64,000 nucleotides of DNA from Maliibacterium massiliense. Its GTDB lineage: Bacteria > Bacillota > Clostridia > Christensenellales > Maliibacteriaceae. The stretch is from NCBI RefSeq assembly GCF_900604345.1, contig NZ_LR026983.1, positions 1,302,001-1,366,000 of the forward strand, given 5' to 3'. Below the pieces are notes generated by a model. The model worked only from the letters and a program-made list of their open reading frames with translations. It was not told where the DNA came from and did no database searches. The translations under genes and the position numbers were made by a program. Below are positions 19,198-28,504 of the stretch, piece by piece. Each line of letters opens with the position of its first letter. Position 1 is the first letter of the stretch.

Positions 19198-19863
19198 TTG
19201 AAAAAAGAAACCACATTCACCGCAAAACAGGTCGGTGGACGGATTAAGGAACGCCGCACAGAGTTAAACATTACCATGCCGGAACTCGGCAGGCGTGTGG
19301 GCGTGAACAAATCCACCATTCAGCGGTACGAAGCGGACGGAGTTGATCCGAAGCGCACAATGGTTATCAACGGTCTTGCGGAAGCGTTGCTCACAACTCC
19401 CGAATGGCTGACAGGTCTTTCCGATGATAAGGAATATGACACCTATACTCTCTGCCAGCGGGATATTGAGGAACACATCAAGAAGTATCTGGACACAGTT
19501 TCCCATACGGTAAAGGGCGAGCCGCGCCAGCAGCTTCTCACGACATTTCTCGGCAAGATGGTTGACCTGTATACGGTTATGACCTACTACTTTGCTGACG
19601 CTATGGAGGAAGTTGACCGTGTGGCGGAGGACAAGGGGCTGAAAGAGTCTCTTGGACGGTACGCCATAGAGTCCGGGGCAATCATGGAGCAGGTATACCG
19701 CAAGAAGATGGAAGTACCGATTGAGAATATGAAACGGTTTTTAGACGGGATTTTACATATCCACGATGAGGGGCGCACAAAAATGTCGATGGGCGCACTT
19801 TTCGGGATAGTGGAGGAAGCCGAAGAAAGGCTATCCGAAAAAGAAAATTCCGTGGCACCTTGA
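19198..19863 (+). CDS. XRE-family regulator of the inner element
   Basis: A 221-residue protein; TTG 19198 is chosen because AGGAGGT ends seven bases before it, whereas the GTG at 19189 overlaps that site. Residues about 10-60 form a classic helix-turn-helix (MPELGRRVGVNKSTIQRYE). The remainder is helical and unassigned. It probably binds the repeats in the divergent promoter region and represses xis and itself until induction. Confidence 0.85.
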   Translation: MKKETTFTAKQVGGRIKERRTELNITMPELGRRVGVNKSTIQRYEADGVDPKRTMVINGLAEALLTTPEWLTGLSDDKEYDTYTLCQRDIEEHIKKYLDTVSHTVKGEPRQQLLTTFLGKMVDLYTVMTYYFADAMEEVDRVAEDKGLKESLGRYAIESGAIMEQVYRKKMEVPIENMKRFLDGILHIHDEGRTKMSMGALFGIVEEAEERLSEKENSVAP

Positions 19864-19971
19864 CAAGTAAAGACGCCAGTTGACTTCCACTGGCGGAAGT
19901 GACACAATTACTTTACGCACACCATATGTCATAAGTCCCGATTGCCACGGATAGAAAGGAGTTTTTTATCT

Positions 19972-21270
19972 ATGGCAAAAGGTTCTGTAAGAAAGAAAGG
20001 CAAAAAGTGGTACGGACGCTTTTACATTGAAGATGAAAGCGGCAGAAAAGTGCAGAAAGAGTTTGCAGGCACAGATAGCAAGGCGGAGACAGAAGCCATG
20101 CTCCGCAAAGCGATAGCGGACTACGAGGAAAAGCAGTTTGTCGGGAAAGCGGAAAACATCACGGTAGGCGATATGCTGGATATGTGGGTAGAGGAAGAAC
20201 TGAAACCCGGCAACTTAAGCAACGGGACGGTCATGTCCTATCAGGGAACGGTAAACCGTATCAAGCAATATCCCATTGGCAAACGCAAGCTGAAAACCGT
20301 GACCGCCGACCATTTGCAGGCGTTCATTGATTTTCTGAGCTATGGTGGGACAAACCCGGACGGGACAACTTCAAAGCCCATGAGCAAAGGATATATGCTC
20401 CTGTTCTCGGCGGTGCTGCAAAATTCCTTCCGCTTTGCGGTATTCCCGAAAAAACTGATTACCTTTAACCCTATGCAGTATGTGAAGCTGAGAGGCAGGA
20501 AGCAGGAAACGGATATTTTCTCGGATAGTGAGGAAGATTCTTCCAGTATTCCTACTATCACCCATGAGCAGTTCCAAAAGCTGGAGGAATTTCTCAAGGC
20601 AAAAGACAATCCCGCTTTGCTGCCTGTGCAGATAGCGTACTACACGGGGCTTCGTATCGGGGAAGTATGCGGCTTGACTTGGCAGGATATTAACCTTGAG
20701 GAACAATATCTTACGGTACGCCGCAGTATGCGCTATAACGGAACAAGGCACACAACCGAAGTGGGAACGACAAAGCGGAGCAAAGTCCGCACCGTTGATT
20801 TCTGTGATACGCTGGCGGCAATCCTGCGGGCGGCGAGAACAGAACAGCGCAAAAACCGTTTCCGCTACGGGGAGCTTTATCACCTGAACTACTATAAAGA
20901 AGTAAAGGAAAAAGGGCGCACCTATTATGAGGTTTACAGCCTGCAAAGGACAGAGGAAGTCCCGGAGGACTACAAGGAAATCTCCTTTGTCTGCCTGAGA
21001 GCAGACGGGGCGTATGAAGCGCCGAGTACGGTAGGGATTATGTGCAGGGCGGCGAAGAAGAAAGTGAAAGGGCTTGAAGATTTCCATTTCCACACGCTCC
21101 GCCACACCTACACAAGCAATCTGCTTTCCGGCGGTGCAAAACCGAAAGATGTGCAGGAACTTCTCGGACACTCTGATGTCAGTACCACAATGAACATCTA
21201 CGCTCACTCTACAAGAGAAGCGAAGCGCACTTCCGCAAGGCTGCTGGATAAGGTGGTCGGCGGAGAATAA
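19972..21270 (+). CDS. int: Tyrosine site-specific integrase
   Basis: A 432-residue phage-type integrase. ATG 19972 (MAKGSVRKKGKKWYGRF) follows AAAGGA. It has an AP2-like arm-binding N-terminus and a core-binding domain at about 60-170. The catalytic domain has R228 (YYTGLRIGEV), K271, H374 and R377 (HFHTLRHTYTSNLL), H400 (LLGHSDVSTT) and nucleophile Y410 (MNIYAHST), so the full R-K-H-R-H-Y set is present. It ends 27 bases before the attachment-core motif, as expected at an element end. Confidence 0.93.
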   Translation: MAKGSVRKKGKKWYGRFYIEDESGRKVQKEFAGTDSKAETEAMLRKAIADYEEKQFVGKAENITVGDMLDMWVEEELKPGNLSNGTVMSYQGTVNRIKQYPIGKRKLKTVTADHLQAFIDFLSYGGTNPDGTTSKPMSKGYMLLFSAVLQNSFRFAVFPKKLITFNPMQYVKLRGRKQETDIFSDSEEDSSSIPTITHEQFQKLEEFLKAKDNPALLPVQIAYYTGLRIGEVCGLTWQDINLEEQYLTVRRSMRYNGTRHTTEVGTTKRSKVRTVDFCDTLAAILRAARTEQRKNRFRYGELYHLNYYKEVKEKGRTYYEVYSLQRTEEVPEDYKEISFVCLRADGAYEAPSTVGIMCRAAKKKVKGLEDFHFHTLRHTYTSNLLSGGAKPKDVQELLGHSDVSTTMNIYAHSTREAKRTSARLLDKVVGGE

Positions 21271-21274
21271 AATG

Positions 21275-21314
21275 TTGCCCTTGTTGCGGCTCGTAAGGGC
21301 AAAAACAAGGGCAA
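21275..21314. other. Right attachment region of the inner element
   Basis: TTGCCCTTGTTGC (21275-21287) and GGGCAAAAACAAGGGCAA (21297-21314) form inverted copies of one motif. The second matches the cores at 8080 and 12198. Confidence 0.6.
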
Positions 21315-21414
21315 ACAGATAAGGTTTGAACGGAAAACAGGTGTGAAGCCTTGAAAAATCAATGGTTTTTGAGGATTAGATAGTTAAATTCTAATTTGTG
21401 GAGGTAAAATATAG

Positions 21415-21960
21415 ATGAATCAAGGAAGAATTATTGTGATTACAGGCTCACCGGGGACAGGAAAAACAACAACTGCGTCAATTGTCGCAAAGGAATCAGA
21501 TATGGATAAATCAGTGCATATGCACACCGATGACTTTTTTCATTACTTAAGCAAAGGCGCAATACCACCACATTTGCCAGAATCCAACGAGCAAAATCTG
21601 GTTGTCATTGAAGCCTTTTTAGAAGCTGCAAAGCGATATGCTCGTGGCGGATATGATGTAATTGTAGATGGGATTGTCGGGCCATGGTTTTTGGAGCCAT
21701 GGAAAGCTCTTGTTCGGGAACATTATGAGGTGCATTATATTATTTTAAGGGCAAGTAAGGAAGAAACCTTAAAGCGGGCTGTTGAACGCTCAAAGTTAGA
21801 CCGAAAAACAAATATCGAATTGGTAGAAACAATGTGGGAGCAATTTTGCAATCTGGGAATATATGAATCGAATGTTGTAGATACGACCAATTATTCCATT
21901 CAAGAAACTGTTTCCGCAGTACAAGAAAAAATCGCAAGTAGGGCAGCATTGTTGTCTTAG
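21415..21960 (+). CDS. P-loop kinase-like protein, substrate unknown
   Basis: A 181-residue protein, ATG 21415 after GGAGGT. The Walker A motif GSPGTGKTT is near residue 12. The rest (HTDDFFHYLSKGAIPPHLPE, VIVDGIVGPW, LKRAVERSKLD) fits small-molecule kinases of the AAA/zeta-like or chloramphenicol-phosphotransferase-like group. It is next to a methyltransferase and an aminoglycoside gene, so a role in drug or metabolite modification is possible but not shown. Confidence 0.7.
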   Translation: MNQGRIIVITGSPGTGKTTTASIVAKESDMDKSVHMHTDDFFHYLSKGAIPPHLPESNEQNLVVIEAFLEAAKRYARGGYDVIVDGIVGPWFLEPWKALVREHYEVHYIILRASKEETLKRAVERSKLDRKTNIELVETMWEQFCNLGIYESNVVDTTNYSIQETVSAVQEKIASRAALLS

Positions 21961-22056
21961 ATTGTTTTGGTGCAATTCCCATTTATCGAGCAGATGAAGT
22001 TGGGGAGCCGCCTGGAGGCGGCGGTGCCGAAGGATAAAATAGGAGATGTTAAGGTT

Positions 22057-22788
22057 ATGAATAATGAATACGATAATGAGAAGTTTTTTGAAGAATATGC
22101 AAAGATGTCCCGCAGTAAAGAGGGGTTAAAAGCTGCTGGTGAATGGCATCAATTAAAACCTTTGTTTCCTTCGTTAGAAGGAAAATCTGTTCTTGACTTG
22201 GGGTGCGGATATGGCTGGCACTGCAAGTTCGCAGAAGAACAAGGAGCTACAAAAATATTAGGGATCGATTTAAGTAAGAAAATGATTGAGGAAGCCCAAA
22301 AGCGCAATTCAGGAAATCAAATTGAATATCGTATTAGCGGATTAGAGGAATATGACTATCCAGAAAATGAATGGGATTGTGTTATATCTAATTTAGCTCT
22401 GCACTATATAGAGGACATAGTGGAAATATTTCAAAAAGTGTATAGGACATTAAAACCAGGTGGAATTTTTCTTTTTAATATCGAACACCCTGTTTTTACC
22501 GCAGGAGTTGGGCAGGATTGGATTTATACAGATGATGGGAAACCGCAATATTGGGCGATTGATAATTACTTTATAACAGGAGAACGAAATACACATTTTT
22601 TAGGATGTGATGTAGTAAAACAACATCACACACTTACACAGATTATAATGGGATTGCTGAACAATGGGTTTGAGCTTAAAGTTGTAGAGGAAGCAGAACC
22701 GCCTAAAGAGATGATGGATATTCCGGGTATGGAAGATGAACTTCGCCGCCCGATGATGTTACTTGTAAAGGCGATAGCGAAAAAATAA
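22057..22788 (+). CDS. Class I SAM-dependent methyltransferase
   Basis: A 243-residue protein; ATG 22057 follows AGGAGATG. The SAM motif VLDLGCGYGWHCKFAEEQGA is at about residues 45-65 and the acidic loop GIDLSKKMIEEA follows. The pattern matches small-molecule methyltransferases of the UbiE/YcgJ kind. The substrate is not predictable. It lies in the accessory stretch between the integrase and ANT(6). Confidence 0.8.
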   Translation: MNNEYDNEKFFEEYAKMSRSKEGLKAAGEWHQLKPLFPSLEGKSVLDLGCGYGWHCKFAEEQGATKILGIDLSKKMIEEAQKRNSGNQIEYRISGLEEYDYPENEWDCVISNLALHYIEDIVEIFQKVYRTLKPGGIFLFNIEHPVFTAGVGQDWIYTDDGKPQYWAIDNYFITGERNTHFLGCDVVKQHHTLTQIIMGLLNNGFELKVVEEAEPPKEMMDIPGMEDELRRPMMLLVKAIAKK

Positions 22789-22793
22789 TATCT

Positions 22794-23024
22794 CTATTAG
22801 GAAAACTGATATACCCCAATTTAGAGAATGGCATAGTAATTCCTAGTGATAAAGAGAAAATGATTGCACTGGCAAATAAATACATTGAAAAAGAAAATGT
22901 AGATGCACTCATTCTCGCCTGTACGGAGCTGCCACTTGCCATAAAGCCCGAAGATGTTAATGTGCCAATCGTGAATACAACCCAAGTACATATCAATGCA
23001 ATTTACCAATATGCAATTCGATAA
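22794..23024 (+). pseudogene. Aspartate/glutamate racemase, C-terminal fragment
   Basis: Seventy-six in-frame codons without a start; LILACTELPLAI carries the second catalytic Cys of the Asp/Glu racemase family, and the fragment ends NTTQVHINAIYQYAIR. The N-terminal two thirds are missing and the fragment begins right behind the methyltransferase stop. Confidence 0.75.
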
Positions 23025-23180
23025 AAATAGCAAAGCCAGCCGAGCCAGTCAACGGTCAAGATGAACGGCGCATTTCATGCGCCGCCGTTGACAGCCCCGC
23101 CCGTCTTTGCTAAAGGGTAATCAAGGCGGGAAAGCCCTAAAATGGCTTCACACCTATTTCAATAATTGGAGGAGATAAAA

Positions 23181-24047
23181 ATGAGATCAGAAAAGGAAGT
23201 TTATGATATTGTTTTGAATTTTGCAAAAACAGACAAACGCATTCGCATGGTTACTTTGGAAGGATCTAGAACAAATACAAATATTCCGCCTGATGATTTT
23301 CAGGATTTTGATATTACTTTTTTTGTTACGGATATGGACAGCTTCACAAGTGATGATAAATGGCTAGATATATTTGGTGAAAGGTTGATTCTGCAAAAGC
23401 CGGAAGATATGGAATTATTTCCAGCTGTAGAAAAGGGATTTTCATATTTAATGCTGTTTACTGATGATGTTAAGATAGATTTAACTTTGCTGCCGCTGGA
23501 ACTGATAGACGAGTATTTTACATGGGATAAACTGGTAAAGTTACTGTTGGATAAAGACAACCGTATCGTAAAGCCGCCAATACCAACGGATATAGACTAC
23601 CACTTGCAGAAGCCTACTCAAAGAATGTTTGACGATTGCTGTAATGAATTTTGGAATACTACAACATATGTAGTAAAGGGCTTATGCCGCAAAGAAATTC
23701 TTTTTGCTATTGACCATATGAATGATATAGTACGAAAAGAATTGCTTCGCATGATTTCCTGGCTGATTGGTATCAAACAGGGATTTCATTTCAGTTTGGG
23801 AAAAAACTATAAATTTATGAAGCAATATGTCCCAGAGGAATTGTGGGAACGACTTATGTCCACTTATAATATGGATTCCTATCCCCATATGTGGGAATCC
23901 TTTGAACAATGTATGGCATTGTTCCGGGAGGTTTCGTCAGAAGTGGCATGCCAGTTGGATTACCAGTATCCACTATATGATGAAAAAATCAGTAATTATG
24001 TGATTCGGCAAAAGAAAAAATATGGCATTGAAGATGATAACAAATAA
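23181..24047 (+). CDS. ant(6): Aminoglycoside 6-adenylyltransferase, ANT(6)-Ib-like
   Basis: A 288-residue nucleotidyltransferase that would adenylylate streptomycin. ATG 23181 follows GGAGGAG. The hallmark segments RMVTLEGSRTNTN, DFQDFDITFFVTDMDSF, LPEDMELFP-like QKPEDMELFPAVEKG, KIDLTLLPLEL and FWNTTTYVVKGLCRKEI are all present. Compared from memory, it is closer to ANT(6)-Ib (about 285 residues) than to ANT(6)-Ia (302). It is the last gene before the element's right end. Confidence 0.92.
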   Translation: MRSEKEVYDIVLNFAKTDKRIRMVTLEGSRTNTNIPPDDFQDFDITFFVTDMDSFTSDDKWLDIFGERLILQKPEDMELFPAVEKGFSYLMLFTDDVKIDLTLLPLELIDEYFTWDKLVKLLLDKDNRIVKPPIPTDIDYHLQKPTQRMFDDCCNEFWNTTTYVVKGLCRKEILFAIDHMNDIVRKELLRMISWLIGIKQGFHFSLGKNYKFMKQYVPEELWERLMSTYNMDSYPHMWESFEQCMALFREVSSEVACQLDYQYPLYDEKISNYVIRQKKKYGIEDDNK

Positions 24048-24640
24048 AATTTTTTCAATCGAAAAAATTTATTTTGATTATTCAATTTTGAAAAACTGAA
24101 TACCTCAAAATCAGAAAGAGCGCGGACAAGCACTTTGAGGGATTGGCCGCCTTGTCCACCCATCCAGCGGGGCGGCGGGCGGCGGTCAAGGCCGGGTGTA
24201 ACCCCGTTCATTTCAGCCTTGACGGTTGCCCGCTGTCCTGCTACTTTTCCGGGAGTGTGGCCACAACTTCGGGACACTTTGTCCACAAGTCAGAGCGTAG
24301 GACGAAGAACGGGGGCGTTCATATACGCCCTGTCTGCTGGCGAAAACAGACCTGCGCTTGCGGCTCCACGCCACACAAGCACAGCCCTGTTTTCCTGCCG
24401 CTTCAAATGCCCTTGCCCTCCCCGGCGGCAACGGCATTTTCACGGCAACGCCGACAGAGCGTATAACACACTACACTTTGCTTCGCAAAGTCGTGTGCCA
24501 AACGGGGGCGTTGCCCCCTTTGGAAACCCCCACAAGAAAAGGCGGTACGCTACCCCTCCACGGGGCGCATACCGCCTTTTCTTGTTATCCAGCCCTCCGG
24601 CTGTATCGGTTGAGCAAAAGTCAGCGTGGGATTGATGTGG
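24048..24640. other. Non-coding right end of the element with strong hairpins
   Basis: About 590 bases without a supportable gene. It contains GGACACTTTGTCC (24272-24284), CTTTGCTTCGCAAAG (about 24477-24491) and a perfect 15-bp hairpin CAAGAAAAGGCGGTA/TACCGCCTTTTCTTG (24533-24547, 24570-24584) that can terminate transcription in both directions at the element boundary. Confidence 0.6.
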
Positions 24641-24660
24641 TATCTTTAACTAAGTGAAAC
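24641..24660 (-). repeat. Right terminal inverted repeat of the 22 kb element
   Basis: Read on the minus strand: GTTTCACTTAGTTAAAGATA, differing from the left end at one position. Confidence 0.9.
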
Positions 24661-24780
24661 CCCCGTCTCCCATTTGGAGACCGCCGCCACCGAGACGCCC
24701 ACCGCCTCGGCGAGCTGTGCCTGGGTGACGCCCCGCGCCTTGCGCAGGCGGGCGATCGCGCTGCCGATAGCAAGTTCCAT
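24646..24780 (-). pseudogene. XRE/TPR regulator, 5' fragment (split by the element)
   Basis: ATG 24780 with AAGGAGG upstream begins a helix-turn-helix, RKARGVTQAQLAEAVGVS and VSKWETG, which then runs into the element and stops after VSLS at 24646. The remaining gene is at 1377-2334 in the same frame. A 44-residue truncated product, roughly half an XRE domain, could still be made from the native promoter. Confidence 0.88.
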
Positions 24781-25057
24781 GGTAAAAATCCTCCTTGTAC
24801 AAGGTGCTTACGCCGATGCGTGTTGTCTATATCATACGCGTGCGCGCGCGCTGCTGGCAATGGCGGCGCATTCAAAGCGCGGCGCGAAAAATCAACCGTG
24901 GGTTAAATTCCGTGCATCGTCGCATAGGCGGCGCGCGCCGGTTGCATACTATGGAAATATGTTACAGGCATAGGAGCGGGCGCCTCCCGCGCCGTCATCA
25001 CGGCGTTGTATTCCCCACATTATATTAGGAAAGCATCCTAGGAGAGGACGTGTTTGC

Positions 25058-26134
25058 ATGGATTTTCTGCAGGACCTGCTGGCCGCCGTCGGCGTGGTGC
25101 TCAACGGCATTCCGCAGGGGCTGCTGGCCCTTTCGATGGGCTTTGCCTCAGTGCCCACGGCGCTGGGTTTTCTGGTGGGCGGCATCGCATGCATCCTTTT
25201 CGGGTCGGTCGCGCCCATCTCCTTCCAGGCCGAGACCATCGTGCTTGCAGGCAGCATGGGCAGAGACATGCGCGAACGGCTGAGCATGGTGTTTTACGCC
25301 GGCTTGCTCATGGCCGCACTGGGCGCATGCGGGCTGCTGGGCGGCATTGTGGATTTTGCCGGCGATGTGGTCATCAACGCGATGATGGCGGGCGTAGGGC
25401 TGGTGCTGGTCAGGCTGGCGCTGGACATGGTCAGGCAAAACAAGGTGGTGGGCATCACCTCGGTGGTCACCGCGGCAATCGTGTACTTCTTTCTGGGGCG
25501 CAACCTGGTCTATACCATCATCGTATCGCTGGTAGTGTCCAGCATCGCGGCCAGGGTGGCCAAACAGGCGGTGGGCAGGGACGCCGTGCTGGAAAAGATG
25601 GGCCGCCTGAAGCTGCAGAGGCCTACCTTGAACCTGCGCGTGGCGCGTGGCGCGCTGGCGCTGTGCTGCCTGACCGTCGGGGGTAACATCGCCTTCGGAT
25701 CCATCACCGGCGCCATGGCGGGCGCTGCGGCAAACGTGGACCATCTGACCATTTACTCTGGCCTTGCCGACGCGGCCAGCAGCCTCTTTGGCGGCGCGCC
25801 GGTGGAGACCATCATCTCAGCCACGGGCAGCGCGCCCCACCCCGTGGCTGCGGGCGTGCTGATGATGCTGATCATGGCGGCGATCCTGTTCTTCGGCCTG
25901 TTGCCCAGGGTGGGCAGGCACGTGCCCAGCCAGTCCATCGCGGGGTTTTTGCTGATCCTGGGCGCGGCGGTCACCGTGCCCACCAACGCGGCCGCCGCCT
26001 TTGCGGGCACGGGCGCGGGCGATCCCATCCTGGCGGGCGTGACCATGGCCGTCACCGCCTTTACCGATCCGTTTTTCGGCATCCTGGCGGGCATCGCGCT
26101 GCAGGCGCTACTGCGCCTCGGCCTGGGCCTGTAG
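25058..26134 (+). CDS. NCS2-type purine/pyrimidine permease family protein
   Basis: A 358-residue, very hydrophobic protein with about 11-12 membrane segments. Motifs FGSVAPISFQAET (about residues 48-60) and GGAPVETIISATGSAPHPV (about 244-262) fit the substrate loops of the nucleobase-cation symporter-2 group. It is shorter than usual (about 430). ATG 25058 follows GGAGAGG. It is followed after 20 bases by a phosphoribosyltransferase, a common purine uptake-and-salvage pair. Which base is transported is not clear. Confidence 0.7.
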   Translation: MDFLQDLLAAVGVVLNGIPQGLLALSMGFASVPTALGFLVGGIACILFGSVAPISFQAETIVLAGSMGRDMRERLSMVFYAGLLMAALGACGLLGGIVDFAGDVVINAMMAGVGLVLVRLALDMVRQNKVVGITSVVTAAIVYFFLGRNLVYTIIVSLVVSSIAARVAKQAVGRDAVLEKMGRLKLQRPTLNLRVARGALALCCLTVGGNIAFGSITGAMAGAAANVDHLTIYSGLADAASSLFGGAPVETIISATGSAPHPVAAGVLMMLIMAAILFFGLLPRVGRHVPSQSIAGFLLILGAAVTVPTNAAAAFAGTGAGDPILAGVTMAVTAFTDPFFGILAGIALQALLRLGLGL

Positions 26135-26154
26135 AGAGAGGAGCGTAGAGGCGT

Positions 26155-26700
26155 ATGGAAGCATCGTATTACGAGCTACACGTGGCGGGCATCACCCGCC
26201 AGCTGCCCATCCTGCAGGTGGCGCCCAACCTTGCGATTGCAAGCTTTGTAATCCTGGGCGACTGCCAGATGGTCAGCGCCGCTGCGCCGCTGCTGGCAGA
26301 GCGGCTGCCCCAGGTGGATTACATCGTCACCGCCGAGGCCAAGGGCATTCCCCTGGCCTATGAGATCAGCCGCATCAAGCAGCTGCCCTACTACATTGTG
26401 GCGCGCAAGAGCATCAAGCCCTACATGGCCCAGCCCCTCACCGATGCGGTGGTTTCTATCACCACGCAAAAAATGCAGTCCCTGTGCCTGGATGGCAGGG
26501 ACGCCCGCGCCATTGCGGGCAGGCGCGTGGCCATTGTGGACGACGTGATTTCCACCGGCGAGAGCCTCGCTGCCGTGGAGCGTCTGGTGGAAAAGGCGGG
26601 GGCGCAGGTGGTGGCGCGCGCTGCCATCCTGGCAGAGGGGGCGGCCGCCAAGCGCAAGGATATTTTCTTTTTGGCGACCCTGCCCCTCTTCCCGCGCTGA
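26155..26700 (+). CDS. Adenine-phosphoribosyltransferase-like protein
   Basis: A 181-residue type I phosphoribosyltransferase. The PRPP-binding motif VAIVDDVISTGESL is at about residues 121-134 and the substrate loop near EAKGIPLAYEISR is typical of Apt. It follows the NCS2 permease in one operon (20-base gap) and is closed by a terminator at 26715-26755. A salvage role for an imported purine is the natural reading; the regulator PurR-type fold is less likely because there is no N-terminal winged helix. Confidence 0.8.
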   Translation: MEASYYELHVAGITRQLPILQVAPNLAIASFVILGDCQMVSAAAPLLAERLPQVDYIVTAEAKGIPLAYEISRIKQLPYYIVARKSIKPYMAQPLTDAVVSITTQKMQSLCLDGRDARAIAGRRVAIVDDVISTGESLAAVERLVEKAGAQVVARAAILAEGAAAKRKDIFFLATLPLFPR

Positions 26701-26714
26701 ATCAATCCGTATAT

Positions 26715-26755
26715 GCCCGCCCCATGCGTGAAAAAGCGCGTAGGCGGGCGTTTTT
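26715..26755 (+). terminator. Terminator of the permease-phosphoribosyltransferase operon
   Basis: GCCCGCC/GGCGGGC (26715-26721, 26743-26749) followed by G and TTTTT. Confidence 0.75.
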
Positions 26756-26931
26756 GCGGCATAATCCTGACTAAATTGATAGAAATTGTTCAGTATAAAT
26801 GAAAAAGGAGCGCGCGCCGCATTGACGATTGGGTATGGGGGCGGTATCATCAAATAAGAACAGGGTTATACTGGCGGTAAAAGGCGAAGGGGTGCGCTTG
26901 CGCGCAACGTTTTAAGGAGGAGTTTGTCGTG

Positions 26932-27729
26932 ATGGAAAGCCTGCATCCGGCGCTGCTGGCGCTGCTGGGCACGGGGTTCACGTTTCTGATGACGGCGGCG
27001 GGCGCGGCGGTGGTGTTTTTTTTCCGCGGCGAGATCAAGCCCAGCATCCAGCGCGTCTTTCTGGGGTTTGCCGCGGGCGTGATGATCGCCGCCTCGGTGT
27101 GGTCGCTGCTCATCCCCGCCATCGAGATGGCGGAGGAACAGCAGCTCATCGGCTGGATACCCGCGGCGCTGGGTTTTGTCATTGGCGGGGTGTTTATGCT
27201 GGTGCTGGATCGCGTGATGCCGCACCTGCACCCGGGCAGCCGCAACCCCGAGGGCACGCAAAGCAACCTCAAGCGCACCAGCATGCTGGTGCTGGCCGTC
27301 ACGCTGCACAACATCCCCGAGGGCATGGCGGTGGGCCTGTCCTTTGCGTTGAGCGTGCAGGCGGGGGCCAACGTGACGCTGGCCGCGGCCATGGCGCTTG
27401 CGCTGGGCATCGGCCTGCAGAACTTTCCCGAGGGCGCGGCGATCTCCCTGCCGCTGAAAAAGGAGGGGCTCTCGCGCACCCGCTCGTTCGTCTACGGGGC
27501 GCTCTCGGGCATCGTGGAGCCCATCTTCGGCGTGCTGACCGTGTTTATCGCGGGCGCGGCGTCGGTGGCGATGCCCTACCTGCTCTCCTTTGCCGCCGGA
27601 GCCATGATTTACGTGGTGGTGGAGGAGCTGATACCCGAGGCCCATCTGGGCGAGCACTCCCACGCGGGCACGCTGGGCGTGATGCTGGGCTTCCTCGTGA
27701 TGATGATACTGGATGTGGCGCTGGGCTAG
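26932..27729 (+). CDS. ZIP-family divalent metal transporter
   Basis: A 265-residue membrane protein with about eight helices. TM4 contains HNIPEGMAVGLSFAL and TM5 contains QNFPEGAAISLPL, the metal-binding motifs of ZIP transporters of the ZupT/GufA subgroup. A His-containing loop (MPHLHPGS) lies before TM4. GTG 26929 or ATG 26932 can be the start, both behind AAGGAGGAG. It would import zinc or iron; it is followed after 42 bases by sufC, so iron supply to cluster assembly is an attractive but unproven link. Confidence 0.88.
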   Translation: MESLHPALLALLGTGFTFLMTAAGAAVVFFFRGEIKPSIQRVFLGFAAGVMIAASVWSLLIPAIEMAEEQQLIGWIPAALGFVIGGVFMLVLDRVMPHLHPGSRNPEGTQSNLKRTSMLVLAVTLHNIPEGMAVGLSFALSVQAGANVTLAAAMALALGIGLQNFPEGAAISLPLKKEGLSRTRSFVYGALSGIVEPIFGVLTVFIAGAASVAMPYLLSFAAGAMIYVVVEELIPEAHLGEHSHAGTLGVMLGFLVMMILDVALG

Positions 27730-27771
27730 GCCGCCCCAAAGGGCCACGTTACGAAAGGGGAGATCCATCCG

Positions 27772-28500
27772 ATGGATTTACTGACATTGCAAAACGTATC
27801 GATGCAGGTGGAGGATCAAAAGGAAATCCTCAAAAACATTGATCTTTCCATTGCGCCGGGCAAGCTGGTGGCGGTCACCGGCCCCAACGGCGGGGGCAAG
27901 TCCACGCTGGCCAAGGTGGTGGCGGGCATCCTGCAGCCCACGGCGGGGCGCATCCTCTACGAGGGGAAGGACATCACCCAGGCGTCCATCACCCAGCGCG
28001 CGCAGATGGGCATCGGCTTTGCGTTCCAGCAGCCGGTGCGCTTTAAGGGCATCACCGTGCGCGATATCGTCAACCTGGCGGCGGGCGCGACGCTTACGGA
28101 CATGCAGCTGTGCGATTACCTGAGCGACGTGGGCCTGTGCGCGCGCGATTATATCGACCGCGAGATCAACGCAAGCCTATCAGGCGGGGAGATCAAGCGC
28201 ATTGAGATCGCGGGCGTGATGGCCCGCAAGAGCCGCTTGACCATCTTTGACGAGCCGGAGGCGGGCATCGATTTGTGGAGCTTCAATAACCTCATCGGCG
28301 TCTTTAAAAACCTGCGCCGCACGCTGCAGGGTTCGGTAATCATCATCTCCCACCAGGAGCGCATACTGGACATTGCCGACGAGATTGTGGTGCTATCGGG
28401 CGGCCAGATCACTGCGCGCGGCGCGCGCGAGCAGATTCTGCCCGAGCTGCTGGCAAGCGAGGGGCAGTGCCTGTTCTGCCCTGGCAAGGAGGTGCAATAA
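27772..28500 (+). CDS. sufC: Fe-S cluster assembly ATPase SufC
   Basis: A 242-residue ABC ATPase. Walker A is GPNGGGKST (about residues 37-45), the signature is NASLSGGEIKRIEIAG, and Walker B is LTIFDEPEAGID, with the E-A-G-I-D ending typical of SufC. It would drive conformational change of SufB during cluster assembly on the scaffold. sufB follows four bases later; no sufS, sufU or sufD is nearby. Confidence 0.9.
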   Translation: MDLLTLQNVSMQVEDQKEILKNIDLSIAPGKLVAVTGPNGGGKSTLAKVVAGILQPTAGRILYEGKDITQASITQRAQMGIGFAFQQPVRFKGITVRDIVNLAAGATLTDMQLCDYLSDVGLCARDYIDREINASLSGGEIKRIEIAGVMARKSRLTIFDEPEAGIDLWSFNNLIGVFKNLRRTLQGSVIIISHQERILDIADEIVVLSGGQITARGAREQILPELLASEGQCLFCPGKEVQ

Positions 28501-28504
28501 ACCC

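Larger units (their letters stand above)
12198..21314. mobile_element. Inner mobilizable element with tyrosine integrase, 9.1 kb
   Basis: The segment is bounded by the core motif at 12198-12215 and 21297-21314 (17 of 18 identical). It contains, in order, tnpV, a small ORF, TetR, a Cys-containing protein, a large surface protein, a relaxase, an Xis-like protein, an XRE regulator and the integrase at the right end, a usual layout for integrase-driven elements. The exact ends are inferred from the repeats alone. The third core copy at 8080 allows an alternative, longer unit. Confidence 0.6.
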
